NCBI GenBank assembly: GCA_002812745.2
Contig: NCSJ02000325.1
Span: forward strand, 1 to 46,526
Reading direction: 5' to 3'
Length of the DNA: 46,526 nucleotides
Source: Scytalidium lignicola
Taxonomy: Eukaryota > Ascomycota > Leotiomycetes
Within the stretch, counting starts at the first letter, position 1. Each line of letters starts with the position of its first letter. Both the position numbers and the translations under genes were made by a program. This document shows, in pieces, positions 1 to 10,043 of this stretch. The notes under the pieces are model-generated. The model saw only the letters and a list, made by a program, of their open reading frames with translations. It was not told the DNA's origin and did no database searches.

Positions 1-27
1 CATAGTTGTCCTTAGGTAGTCACTCAC

Positions 28-581
28 ACCGAAAGCTTGAATTCAAGGGCTTGACGATACCTCTTGGAGATATTGTTACTAGATAACAGTTTTTCAATCT
101 GATTTCTCATATCTAAAGCACGCTGGGGCTTGTGAGTATAAGTAAGAGAGAAGTAATTAATAGCATGAAGATCATCAAGCAGGCTCTTGATTTGGCTCTC
201 TAATTGAGGTGGACAAAGACTGGGATAATAATCGCAAAAGTAGCATGTAATATCCAAGCTCTCAGTAATCGGTGTTTCTGTTCCATTATTATGTACTAAC
301 ACTGGTACCTAAACCAGCATGATGAGATGGTAAGATCTGATTTTGAAAGATTAGGACTTCCATACCGTCCCATTGTGGTTCACATCACAGAGGTAGTATT
401 CTGAGAGTTGGCCTCCTTCTTGGATGTTTATATTTTGTTCATCCACTAATAATTGCTTCTCTTGTTGGCCGTTACAGATTGCTAATGTAAATCGGACCAT
501 GAGCGAACACAAAGAGTAATGATTATGGAATAAAGTATATGACTTTTGCGTTCCTTGTTTTGATGTAATTATGCTGTCCAT
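28..581 (-). CDS. Glutathione S-transferase-like protein, N-terminal part (gene runs off the window)
   Basis: Two exons are visible, 581-366 and 308-28. The intron between them has donor GTATGG and acceptor TTTAG. A GTGAGT donor at 27-22 ends the second exon, so the stop just after it is intronic and the gene continues past base 1. The start is the ATG at 579-581. The spliced product (165 residues seen) reads as a thioredoxin-fold GST N-terminal domain: a YTLFHNHYS strand-turn near residue 15, then the cis-proline segment VPVLVH at 73-78 and the glutathione-site-like TPITESLDI that follows it, then the start of the helical C-terminal half. GSTs conjugate glutathione to electrophiles in the cytosol. 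The substrate cannot be told, and the C-terminal substrate domain is outside the window. No frame break is seen. Confidence 0.72.
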
Positions 582-1794
582 TTCAATTTAGTTCCTGGTG
601 TCTTCAATGGCCAGAAGGTTGTCTTTGTTGGTGTACTGTAAGTAAAAACCGAGAAAATCACGCGCCAGCACTGGTAGTGGGAAGACGGTTGCGGGGTTCA
701 AATATATCCTAGTATCCTCACTTTTATATTATTGGTCTTCCTAAAAAATAGATATCCGATACTTACCCTGATTCTGATTGTTCACAGCGCGGGGAAGTCT
801 CGGCAATAAAATGGATGTTGGTAACACCTATTGCTCAGTACTTCCGCACTGTAGCGTGCGTAGCTAGCCGATGGATGCCCGAAAATATGCAAAGTTGAGG
901 AGGGTTGGGCGGACTAGAGCTATTAAAAAGACATATATACCAAGTAAGTATCTTATATCGATACAGCTTTGAGCATAAACATGAAACTCCCAGTAGGATG
1001 TAAATAGGAACGAGTAATACAAGTGTAGTAAGAGCAAGCTTTAAAAGTGTACATAGCCTACTAAGAGGGAGTAGATTAAGGAACCACGGCGAATGATCTT
1101 TTGAGATCTAGAAACATGAAAAAAAGCCATCCCTAATTCATAAAGCTCTTTATATCCCACTTTAGAGGAACAGCACCAAATAACTTGAGGGGTTATTTTG
1201 TCAGTAATTGCTCGACTGACTACTCGATATTTCCCAGTTTCACTGAGACTTCTCTATAATGTACATTAAACTTGTTACATCTATTTATACAAAGATTCAT
1301 GGTTTTGGTATCGCACTTCGATGCTTCTTGTTTCTTCAACAAATGTCATACCAGCCTGAATATCAGCAGCAATTTTCTTAGAGCTCAGTCTTAGCGGAAT
1401 TTACCTTGAATGGAAAAGCATAATGAAGTTTTATCACCATCAGTATGGATTTTGATGAGTATTTCGGATATTTATAGCAACTTTATTCTGGCTTGAAGCA
1501 TGATTTATGAATAGATTCTTATGTTTGCATGATGTATAATGTCTTTTGATCTAACCTAACAGGAAGAAGGGCCGGGCAGATCTGTGGAAGTAAGCGTGGC
1601 GTTTTGGTTGGTATTAGTCTTTATTATAAAAGGATGGCAGTTTCTTCGATTATTTGTGTTGAAGGTCAGGATTCGGACGTGCATCAATTAAAATATTTAT
1701 TGGGATATGAGTATGCTACCTGTAAGCACAGTTTATATATGATGTAAGGTTGTTTATATAGGATTCATGGACTTCTGTTTAATCCTGTTAAAAA
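582..1794. other. Intergenic, upstream of the GST-like gene
   Basis: No gene recognised. The stretch is moderately AT-rich with stops in all frames. It presumably carries the promoter of the leftward GST-like gene near 600-900. Confidence 0.5.
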
Positions 1795-1958
1795 TAACAA
1801 GCTGCGCTTGCTACTCGCTCCGCTCGTAGGTGGGGTGCTACGCACCCCCTTATTGCACGTGATATACGGTCTGTAATGCTCCCAATTACCACCCAATTGT
1901 GTGATTGTATATTGTATGTGTTGTATACGGTTTGTAAACTCTGTAAACTCTGCAATAG

Positions 1959-2194
1959 GCCAACAACCTTTGGCTGTTGGCTTTTTGTAAATATTTAAAG
2001 CTACCATTCTACTGTACAGCTACCATTCTACTGTACGCCAACGCCCTCCGGCCGTTGGCCTCCGGTTTTGTAAGCTCCGTAGACTCTGTAAGCTCTATAA
2101 CAGGCCAACAACCTTCGGCTGTTGGCTAATTATTTGGCCTGTAATATAGCCACCTGTACGCTCTGTAGTATGCCAACGACCTACGGCCGTTGGC
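1959..2194. repeat. Four regularly spaced 23-bp hairpin repeats
   Basis: Imperfect palindromes lie at 1959-1981, 2037-2059, 2104-2126 and 2172-2194, spaced 78, 67 and 68 bp. All share GCCAAC at the 5' side and GTTGGC at the 3' side. Copies 1 and 3 close the stem with A/T, copies 2 and 4 with G/C, so both arms change together. A direct duplication of AGCTACCATTCTACTGTAC lies at 1999-2017 and 2018-2036 between copies 1 and 2. Confidence 0.85.
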
Positions 2195-2197
2195 TAT

Positions 2198-2557
2198 TTA
2201 GTCCAGTTCAGTTGCATTCAAATAGTCGTCTACTGTCAATGGCTTAAACCTATGCTCTCGGAGAGGTCTAAGCTTCTTCTCTCCTGCTATCGCAGACCAA
2301 ATTCTCAAATGCCTTTCAATTTGCTCCCTTATGGCCTGTATATCCTTTTGCTGTCTACGATGATTGGCCTTGGTATTACGCCTTCTATAGGCTATACAGG
2401 TCAAAAATTGGCTATAATCTGAAAGTAGCCTTAATTGATAATAGCCAAGGCAACGTTGTTCCTCCTCCTCCTCCTCCCCTTCCTCTTCCTCTTGGTTCGT
2501 AGACCCTTCTGTAGACTTTCCCTCCATAACCTGGTTAACAGGCCTGGAAAGGCCCAT
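2198..2557 (-). CDS. Orphan 119-aa acidic/basic protein in the repeat block
   Basis: An ATG-initiated ORF whose stop lies just before the hairpin array (on this strand the array follows the stop). Residues about 22-33 are almost all glutamate, encoded by a CTC-type trinucleotide run at 2461-2495. The rest is rich in Arg, Lys and Gln and probably helical. I do not recognise a family. Its position between a hairpin array and an AT-rich decayed tract suggests it is part of a transposable element rather than a host gene, and it may be a truncated remnant. Confidence 0.3.
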   Translation of the reverse strand: MGLSRPVNQVMEGKSTEGSTNQEEEEGEEEEEEQRCLGYYQLRLLSDYSQFLTCIAYRRRNTKANHRRQQKDIQAIREQIERHLRIWSAIAGEKKLRPLREHRFKPLTVDDYLNATELD

Positions 2558-3418
2558 AAGCTTATCTATAGGCTGTTTTATAAGCTCTTGACCTATTCAA
2601 ACTCTTGTTAGCTATATGTAAATAAATCCTCTTAGCTTTGTACACTTACTCATAAACTCCTCCATAAGCTTCTCCACAAGCCTCTTCAGGCTTATTAACT
2701 CTTCTATAAGCTTTTGTATAAGCTTTTCTTAACCTTTATACCCTTTTACAACCTTTCAGTTTATAAGCTTATCTGTAGATTTTTAATCTGGCCAATCAAC
2801 TATAACTTGTATATATCTTTTATAAAGACTCTCAAACTTATAATAAGTTATTAAATCTGCTTCATATCCTTGAAATACTTTTAAATATTGTTATTAAGCT
2901 TGTAAAAACTATATATCTATCTATAAATCTTTTAAATTTATAATTATATTAGATAGTTTTAAATTATCAGCATTTCCTTCTTATTTAAGCTAATCAAATA
3001 AATCCTTTTGTTTTCAAATCCAGGCTTGTTTTGTTATATTATATATATATTAATAATTAATTTATGAATTATAAACTGAATAAACATACTTGTATTAATT
3101 GACTATATATAACTTAACATATATTTAATATACTTTCTTTGATTCTATAATAATTCACTAATATACTTTTTTTTAGGCTTTTACAATCTGTTGTTATTGT
3201 TTTACAATTCTGCATTGTTAACATGCTATTCCTTCTTTTGAAACTGAATTTAATTGACCNTTTTTGCTCTTGATAATAGTCTTTTAATTGTATATGACAA
3301 GTATTATAAGAAGTATTGTGTAACCCATTTTTTCGAAATGAGTAATCTATGATTAGTTGAAATTTTTTACAAGAAGAGCATTGTAATCACTCTGGGGGGA
3401 GGAAACTGGCCATAATAA

Positions 3419-3477
3419 GGGTGTAGAGTGTAAAGTGTAGTGTAGAGTGTAGAGTGTAAAGTATAGAGTGTAAAGTA
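3419..3477. repeat. 7-bp minisatellite (AGTGTAR)
   Basis: About eight tandem units of AGTGTAG/AGTGTAA, with one short unit and one AGTATAG variant. It does not match a TTAGGG telomere repeat. Confidence 0.85.
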
Positions 3478-3538
3478 GGATTCAGAAATTGTANTTTTGC
3501 TATCATATATTAGAACACATAAAAAGAAGCTACAGTGC

Positions 3539-3563
3539 ATATAAATTGTATGGTACANAGACT
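3539..3563 (+). repeat. Dispersed repeat, copy 1
   Basis: The 25-bp segment ATATAAATTGTATGGTACAN followed by AGACT matches 10854-10878 at every called base. The bases just upstream (GCTAC...) are also similar. Several ambiguous N calls fall in and around this copy. Confidence 0.7.
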
Positions 3564-3669
3564 NAATTGAATNATTATGACAGATGATTCTAGCTGTACT
3601 GTGGTGTGATCCCTAAGCTTATCNACCTGACGGCCCTTCAATTAAGGGGTTTAAGGGGCTAATAAGCCA

Positions 3670-3726
3670 ACAGTGTCAATTTTTACGGAAGATTACGTAA
3701 TTTGTACAGTGTCTTTTTCTACGGAA
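3670..3726. repeat. Direct repeat of an ACAGTGTC...ACGGAA motif
   Basis: Two 21-bp copies, 3670-3690 and 3706-3726, differ at three positions and are separated by a segment containing TTACGTAA. The motif resembles a DNA-transposon terminal or subterminal repeat, but no transposase accompanies it. Confidence 0.6.
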
Positions 3727-4191
3727 ACGTTTCCAATATTATGGAGATTTTAGTACTTTTGTTTATTATATCCCACCGCCAATAAAATAGTTTGTCAACT
3801 ATCGCTTATTGACCAGCACACTTGATATAGAGAACACTATTCTAAGAATACGCATAAGCTTTAGAATTACTGCTTACTTTAATTCTCCTATACCCAGTTT
3901 ATATGGCATGACTGTGTTATACTGTAATTTAGAATGAGTAATATTACTTGGCATGTATACCGGAGGGCTTGGCGCTTTGTCACTAACTTGAAACCATGAA
4001 ATATCTAAATTGAGATATGAAGTGAGATCGGTTCTATTTGGTGGAGATTGAAAATCACTAAAGTCTACATGATCTTTGGCTATCTACTATATATTTGGAA
4101 AGATATTCCTTTTCATGAAATGTCATAAGCATTCTATGGATGTGAGGTACCATTCATATTGGCGCTATTTTATACCAGAATCCATATTAGA

Positions 4192-5773
4192 ATGCAGTTC
4201 CCGCAATCACCGTTTTACAGTCAGTCGAATGACAAATTAACCAAAGAAACTGTTATTTATTTGACTCTGGTGATACGCGGCCGACTTGATCCAGATGTTC
4301 TTCATCGCAAAGCACTAGAGTTAGTTGCTCATTGGCCCATTCTCGGAGGCAGCTTAGATCTTAAGGTAAGTTCATTCTGTTTCTTAGGTCTAATTTAAAT
4401 ATTCTCATTCAGCCAATAACTGGTCCACGTCTCCCATTCTAGTCATCGCCTTATTCGATATCCAAGGGATCAGAATGTGACTTTAGAGTGCGGGAGCTTC
4501 GAGCATCCACCTTGTCAAAATATTCATCCTTCTTGGGGAATATGATCAAAACCAGGGATATGGTACGCTCAGGAACAAAACCATGGGCACCAGATACAAC
4601 TTCGGATTCGTCATTGGACGATATAGCGCATTTCAACTCCATAAGTAGAGCCGCCTCACCACCAACATCAATATTCACACTTCGAGTGACCATACTAGAT
4701 GATGCCACAATTTTCGGATTTCGTGTTCCGCACTATGTTACTGATGGGACGGGACTATATGAGATAGTCAAGGCATACAGCAATATTGTTGCCGGAAATT
4801 CAGTCCAAAAACTGATACCACCCCCAGATATCAATGTACCCATATCCCAATGTATCCGAAACGATGGAGACCAGAATATAATTTTTAGCGAACTACTATC
4901 TCAAGACGTTTCGATCTGCAAGGCTGATGAGATTCATACACGAGGAATATGGCCGGCCATCAAACAAGCCGTGAACATACTGATCCATAACTACGCAAGT
5001 TTTCTCCAGGGAATGAGTTTCAGCAATGGATATGTTTATCTCCCTCGCGAGTTTATTTCAGAGCTACATAACCAGTGTCAGAAAGAGGTGAGTGTGGTCA
5101 ACAGATCGTCCTCTGATGGAGAGATAATACTCTCCAAACTCGATGTGCTTGTAGCATGGTTTCTGAAGGTGAGAAGGCATTTGTCGGGTAAGTTACAAAT
5201 CAGATCAGCTTGAACTAACAAACCCAGGTCTCATATAAACACATGCCTCCTGAGAGTGATGAAGGTCCATTCGACCTGATACATATGATGAGCTATCGTT
5301 TCTGCACCCAAATTCCTGGTGATGGTAGCGAGGACTCCAACTCGATGACGTATTTACGAAACAGCCACGCCGCTATGTGCCTTCGATGGTCATCATTCCG
5401 AAAATTCCAGGCAATGAAACTAGCACAAGTTGCCCTAGCTGTACGAGCTTTGGTAAATTACAACAAATCCGAATCTTCTGTGAAGTCTTTCCTCAAGTTT
5501 TATGAAGTTCACGTCGATGCGACCCTCTCGTATGGTCCCAAGGGGGCTCGAGTAGGGTATCTACCTGTTGTTACATCATGGACAACATTTCCTTACTTTG
5601 AACTGGATTTTTCTTCCGCTTTGGAAAAGAAGGAACCATATTCTGATGTTGGTCACGATACGATGGGCAAGGTTGTTTTTGTTGATCCTCAGATCCAGTC
5701 TGGCTTTGGGATTCAAATCAGGCCTATAATAATTGTCACTAAAGACTCCCATCAAGGAATCTCTGCGGAATGA
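4192..5773 (+). CDS. BAHD-type acyltransferase (trichothecene 3-O-acetyltransferase-like)
   Basis: Three exons, 4192-4365, 4443-5168 and 5228-5773, joined in phase, give about 481 residues, the normal length for this fungal family. The donors are GTAAGT and GTGAGA and the acceptors CTAG and CCAG. The catalytic HXXXDG motif is present as HYVTDG at residues 155-160. The C-terminal part carries a Pro-Tyr-Phe-Glu-Leu-Asp-Phe segment where the family has its DFGWG-like structural motif. Members transfer acyl groups from acyl-CoA to hydroxyls or amines of secondary metabolites in the cytosol; the acceptor here is unknown. The start is uncertain: the frame is open upstream to 4129 but has no other ATG, and a tiny first exon from an ATG at 4136 is possible. 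No break is seen, so it looks functional. A broken dehydrogenase and a Zn2Cys6 gene follow. Confidence 0.8.
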
Positions 5774-6692
5774 AAAGGAGACATCATCAACCGCATTCTA
5801 GGTTATTGCTCACGGTGAAATTTCAATTCAGCATATCTTTTGCTAGTGTATCATAAATCTCTAATATATTCGATGTCATTAGGTAAATACTACATAAAGG
5901 AACTGACGTAATTCCTGGTGCACCGGCCGACTGAAATTTACCGCAAGATCCAAGAAAGCTATTCCCTGGCAAACTCATCAACATCTCGATTATTGTGGTA
6001 GGGAATAACCGTACGTACGGTTACGGCCCGTAGTTAGGCTCTGCCTACATGTATATATACTAGTTACCATGGTAGGCCCACGACATTTCTCAATTCAAAT
6101 GCAATTGACAAATAATTCCATACAGTTTATACTACAAATTACGCTGACTGGGCCTAATCTGTTATCACAGAGGTTGTGGAACACTCTCTCCTAAATTGTA
6201 GCGAGTAGCAGTGCCCTTTGTTGCTATATCATGTTCCTCTTGATATCAGGGCAAGGGGCGTGTCCGCATTGAAACAGTCCGGAGACTAAAGTAGACATCA
6301 GTTTATGCAAAACCACACATGGCTAGTATGGTGATTAGTATCGCAGACGAACCTTTTTTGGGACAGGAAGGTGTCGTATCACTCTGGTTACCTTGTAACT
6401 GAGAACAGGAGAAATGACTTAGCCACTAAAGGCTGGCATATATATCCCTCCTCTATTTTGTTTTATCTACAGTTTCCCCGTGAGTACTTTTGAAGCTCCT
6501 TTGCACTGACCCAAGTTCCAACTTCTTATATTCTAAATCACATATATACAAGGGTGGTCTGAACCCCCATAATTTATTTCTATAACATCAACAACGTATA
6601 TCTACAACCTATACTTCGTATATATGTTCCGGCACGTACAACATACTAACGAGAGAGTATCACTCTGTGTATAATGAAGTATTGCATTGCCG
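5774..6692. other. Intergenic with a cluster of short palindromes
   Basis: No gene found. An 18-bp perfect palindrome TAACCGTACGTACGGTTA lies at 6006-6023. A small hairpin TAGGC-TCT-GCCTA follows near 6036-6048 and a 10-bp palindrome TACCATGGTA at 6064-6073. The region separates the convergent 3' ends of the acyltransferase and the dehydrogenase. Confidence 0.6.
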
Positions 6693-7688
6693 CTATAATC
6701 CTACAAGCTTCACAGACTCTTCCCACAATTTGGTCTCTGCAACTGGATCATACGCATATTTTGCATATCCTGGTCCGTAGGGAAAGTTATCTTCCACATA
6801 TGGAGAGGCGATTCGGCATTAATTAAGACAAACACCTCCCGCATTTCTAAAAGCAGAACCAACAGCTGCCAAAACGGTTGTGGCAGCACCCTGTGTAGTA
6901 CTCATCATGAGATCCGCCACTCTAGGATCCTGTGCTCTAGCATTTTTCTCTAGGTCTGATTGATATCGTTGCAGTGAAGACGTGAAGCTTCCAGACATTA
7001 CAGAAGTTGCGTGAAGGCCTTGGGGTCCATAACGCCTGTCAGTCTCATTAGCCATGTAGATATTTGCAGTCTTGGTATGTGCGTATGCAATCCATAGATC
7101 GTATTGTTGTTCCAGGTTCAAGTCGTCGAACTGGACCCCAGCCATTTTATGCCCCGTCGATGAGACCATTACAACGCGGGAGGAAAAGTCTGAAGAAGCC
7201 GAGGATAACATTGTCTCCCGCAAAAGGTTAAATAATAAGAAATGTGACGAATGATTGACTCCTAGGTGCATCTCGAATTCATCCACAGTTGCTTGGTGTG
7301 CAGGAATGGTCATGACTCCAGCATTACAGATCAAGACATGGAGCTATTTTGACATAGCCAAGGATTTTACTGCTGTCTCGCGGACTGATTTCAAGGAAGA
7401 CTGGTCCATGTGAAGAATCTCCACGTGCCCTAATTCCAAAACATCCCTCAAAGCCGTCTGAGCTTTGAAAACATTACGAGCAATAACATAAACTTGTGCT
7501 CCTGTAGCGGTTATTGCGCGAGCAACCTCGACGCCACTTCCCGATGAACACCCAGTAATGAAAAATACTTTCCTAGTAAGTTTCCCTTTTAACCCTTCAT
7601 CTTCAACTATTTGCATTACTGTTGGCTTATTGTCTCTTAAGCTAACCGCATAAGTATATGCTTCAGCATATTGCGACTCTAATTGCAT
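6693..7688 (-). pseudogene. Short-chain dehydrogenase/reductase with two in-frame stops
   Basis: A single open frame from ATG 7686-7688 to the natural stop 6693-6695 is interrupted by TAG at 7344-7346 and TAA at 6819-6821. Coding similarity continues in the same frame through both stops. The full frame has 332 codons including the stops, a typical length for retinol-dehydrogenase/WWOX-like fungal SDRs. Features seen are the cofactor motif TGCSSGSG at residues 45-52, CNAG after the first stop, the SS of the catalytic serine strand and the catalytic YAHTK. The usual PGG segment after the active site reads MSG, suggesting further drift. The family reduces or oxidises carbonyls or alcohols with NAD(P)(H). 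The first stop follows residue 114, so a normal product would lack the active site. A recent pseudogene is most likely; readthrough or a base-call error is less likely with two stops. Confidence 0.8.
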
Positions 7689-7859
7689 TATTAAAAGAGT
7701 AAATAAAACAATTCAAAATTCAAAATTCTGAGAATTATATCATTATAAGTTAACATATAATAATAAAAATTTAATTTTGTTGTCAAAATCATTTTATACA
7801 CATAAACGCAAGTTTCAGGTGCAAAAGGGAGCCGAATCCGGGGGGTTTAGGTTGCTGTT

Positions 7860-8060
7860 TTACGCAGCCACTGTCCCTCGCTGAACAGCCATCACAAGCG
7901 AATCCACCCCATCAAAAACCTGGTGGGGATCAACTAATCCAGTGCTGCAGCTATCGTATAATCCTTCGGAGCCTCTAAACGTCCACATATGAGCTAGGGT
8001 AGCATCTGCACCCCGCTCAAGATACGCCAATTTGAAGTTTAACGTCAGGCACGTGACCCG
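7860..8060 (-). pseudogene. Orphan coding-like fragment downstream of the Zn2Cys6 gene
   Basis: After the regulator's stop (8067-8069) and a further TGA, the same frame stays open for 66 codons to a TAA at 7860-7862. It has protein-like composition, with segments such as HMWTFRGSEGLYDS and DPHQVFDGVDSLVMAVQRG. I do not recognise the family. No start or upstream exon can be fitted because the regulator's last exon lies directly upstream. It could be a remnant of a neighbouring gene's last exon or a lost C-terminal extension. It may also be chance. Confidence 0.3.
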
Positions 8061-8066
8061 TCACAA

Positions 8067-10043
8067 TTATGGCTGAACTATTTGGCAGACATCTTCCCAT
8101 AGCTCCAATCCTATTCCCTGATCTTCGTCTGACCATATCAACACCCCCAACATATTCTGCACCCTCGTCCAATCTCCCACACCAAGTCCAAGAATCTGCT
8201 TCACCCCCATGAGCTCTCTGCAAATCAAAAGTCTAGCCCCGTCTTGAGCAGGCTCTCGCCTCACAGTCGAGTATCCACTCACAAAGTAGATCCAAAGCCA
8301 TACCTCCGGCCACATGCTCTCAGCACCCAAAATTGAAGAGCTCGGACCGCTCTGAGTGGACCTCATCAGCTGCACACTCTCTTTTAACAAATGTAGTTGC
8401 CATGTGTATACAGGGTCTCCTCGTGGAGTCCGCTTGATAAAGAGGTGTAGGTAGATGGTCCCGGCAATCCCGATGCAGGCACTTGTAACTGTCGCGGATA
8501 TAGATGCTGTATCTGTAGGGCCAACCGAGTGCATGATTGAGAAGATGAGGGATTCAAACTCTACTAGGAGAGGGCTGGAGGGCGGAGATAAGGATGAGGG
8601 GAAGTTAGACACTTCTTGAGTGGGTCTATTTGACGACAAATGGCGAAGCAAGGCGAACATCTTTTTGGTCCTATCATTTAAACCGCGTACAGTATCTAGG
8701 CCCTGGTATAGGATACTACCGCTGATTTCAACAACACTTGATCCAACTTGCTGCGCAGATGGCCCTGATGTTGGCTCCTGTTCTCCGGCTGAAGGCGAGA
8801 ATCTAGGCGGCGTTTTCGTAGCCGTCGACATTTGCAAATCAGCTCTAGTGTTATCCGTCAATCGTGAGGTCCTCGCTTTACGTTTGCTATAGTAGAGGAT
8901 AGAAGATAGAAGACATACAGCATAACTAGTCGATTCATTAAGGGATTCATGGGAGTGCCGTTGAGACCGGAGTCGCTTCGGACTCTTACAAGTTGTGCCA
9001 ATCCCTTCATATGAGATGTCGCCGCGTCCATAAAGCCAAGATGGCACTACAAGGAATCTCGGTTACCACTAGTTACCACTCTGAATTGTATCATATCTCG
9101 CAATCCAATCCAATGCCATTGAGTTAGGGACGCTTTATGGGTCTCTTACCTCTACCAATATTAAAGTAGCAATGGCCGAGATGGTGCTTTCACTCATTGC
9201 TTCGTTTTGAACCATCATCCTCTCCCTAAGAAGCTTGATCGTTTCGACTTTGTGGTAATAGAAGGACGCAGCTATCTGGTTCCAGAGCCCGCCTATGGTA
9301 ACCCAGTGATTAGCTGCCAGCATAATCGCGCCGTGGGCGAGGACTGGGTCGCTCAGGAACACCTCGAGCATTACGCCGCCCGGTGGCTTAAGGACTGCCG
9401 TCTTCACTAACACACGGTATGTGTTGACTTGGAGAGATGTATGTCAGTAATTATGTAATAAGCAGTGGAAGGATTGGGAAGTGATGATATTTAAATAGAG
9501 TGCAAGGAAGAACCTTACAATGATGGAAAAGCATAGAAGAGTTGAAAGGCATCTTTATCGGCAACGAGTCAAAGGGATCAGATCCGATGAGGCCGACCTG
9601 ATGGTATGCTACCGGGCCGGGCTTTTTCAAGTCATTGGAGTCAATTTACGTATTAATAAGTCTTCCCATTAAAGTGTGAAAATGTTCCCGTTAATACATA
9701 CCGCACGCACTCGTACCTGTACCGCCGGCAAAGCGGGATACTGGCATTCGCTTCCTGTTACGAGGCACTTGGAGCTGTCATCACCAGATGTTAGTTCTGG
9801 CTGGTGCATGTGGCCTGCTTTAACTTATTAGCCTTTTCACGGCTTAACTAACCAGTAAGGCCACCCCTCATCGCAACGAACATGCAGTCTTTTGCATGTC
9901 AGACAGCCAGCCCGTGATCGCTGATGATATCGACGTTGTCGCTCGGCAGCTATGTCGTGACGACCGGATTTGTTTTCATTGAAAATAGTGGTGACTGGGA
10001 AGATCCTGGCGATCGGCCGAAGATTACCTCCTGCGTGATACAT
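8067..10043 (-). CDS. Zn2Cys6 transcription factor with Fungal_trans_2-like domain
   Basis: Six exons fit in phase: 10043-9853, 9774-9702, 9597-9519, 9427-9150, 9046-8919 and 8844-8067, giving 508 residues. The zinc cluster has all six cysteines (C47, C50, C57, C64, C67, C74; spacing 2-6-6-2-6). The codon for C64 is split by the first intron, which uses GTTAGT and CAG. A DPFDSLPI-type segment follows. Then comes the family-typical helical region ending in an LADLQMSTAT stretch, and a C-terminal WLWIYFVSGY...GLGVGDW segment as in PF11951-type regulators. Such proteins bind CGG-containing sites and often control an adjacent pathway. The second intron's acceptor is the least certain. The gene sits beside the acyltransferase and the broken dehydrogenase and looks intact. 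Confidence 0.82.

Larger units (their letters stand above)
1795..3400. mobile_element. Repeat block, probable decayed transposable element (unclassified)
   Basis: Composition changes abruptly near 1795, where a GC-rich, hairpin-rich stretch begins, including GGGGTGC-TAC-GCACCCC at 1832-1848. Inside are four 23-bp hairpins (1959-2194), a 19-bp tandem duplication (1999-2036), an orphan acidic ORF (2198-2557) and then about 800 bp of very AT-rich, TpA-rich sequence with no coding capacity. This mixture is typical of RIP-degraded repeats in Pezizomycotina. No transposase, terminal repeat or target duplication could be identified, so the element class is open. Confidence 0.5.

Noticed and set aside
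3419..3477. Internal telomere repeat
   Set aside because: Unit is AGTGTAR, not TTAGGG or a known variant.
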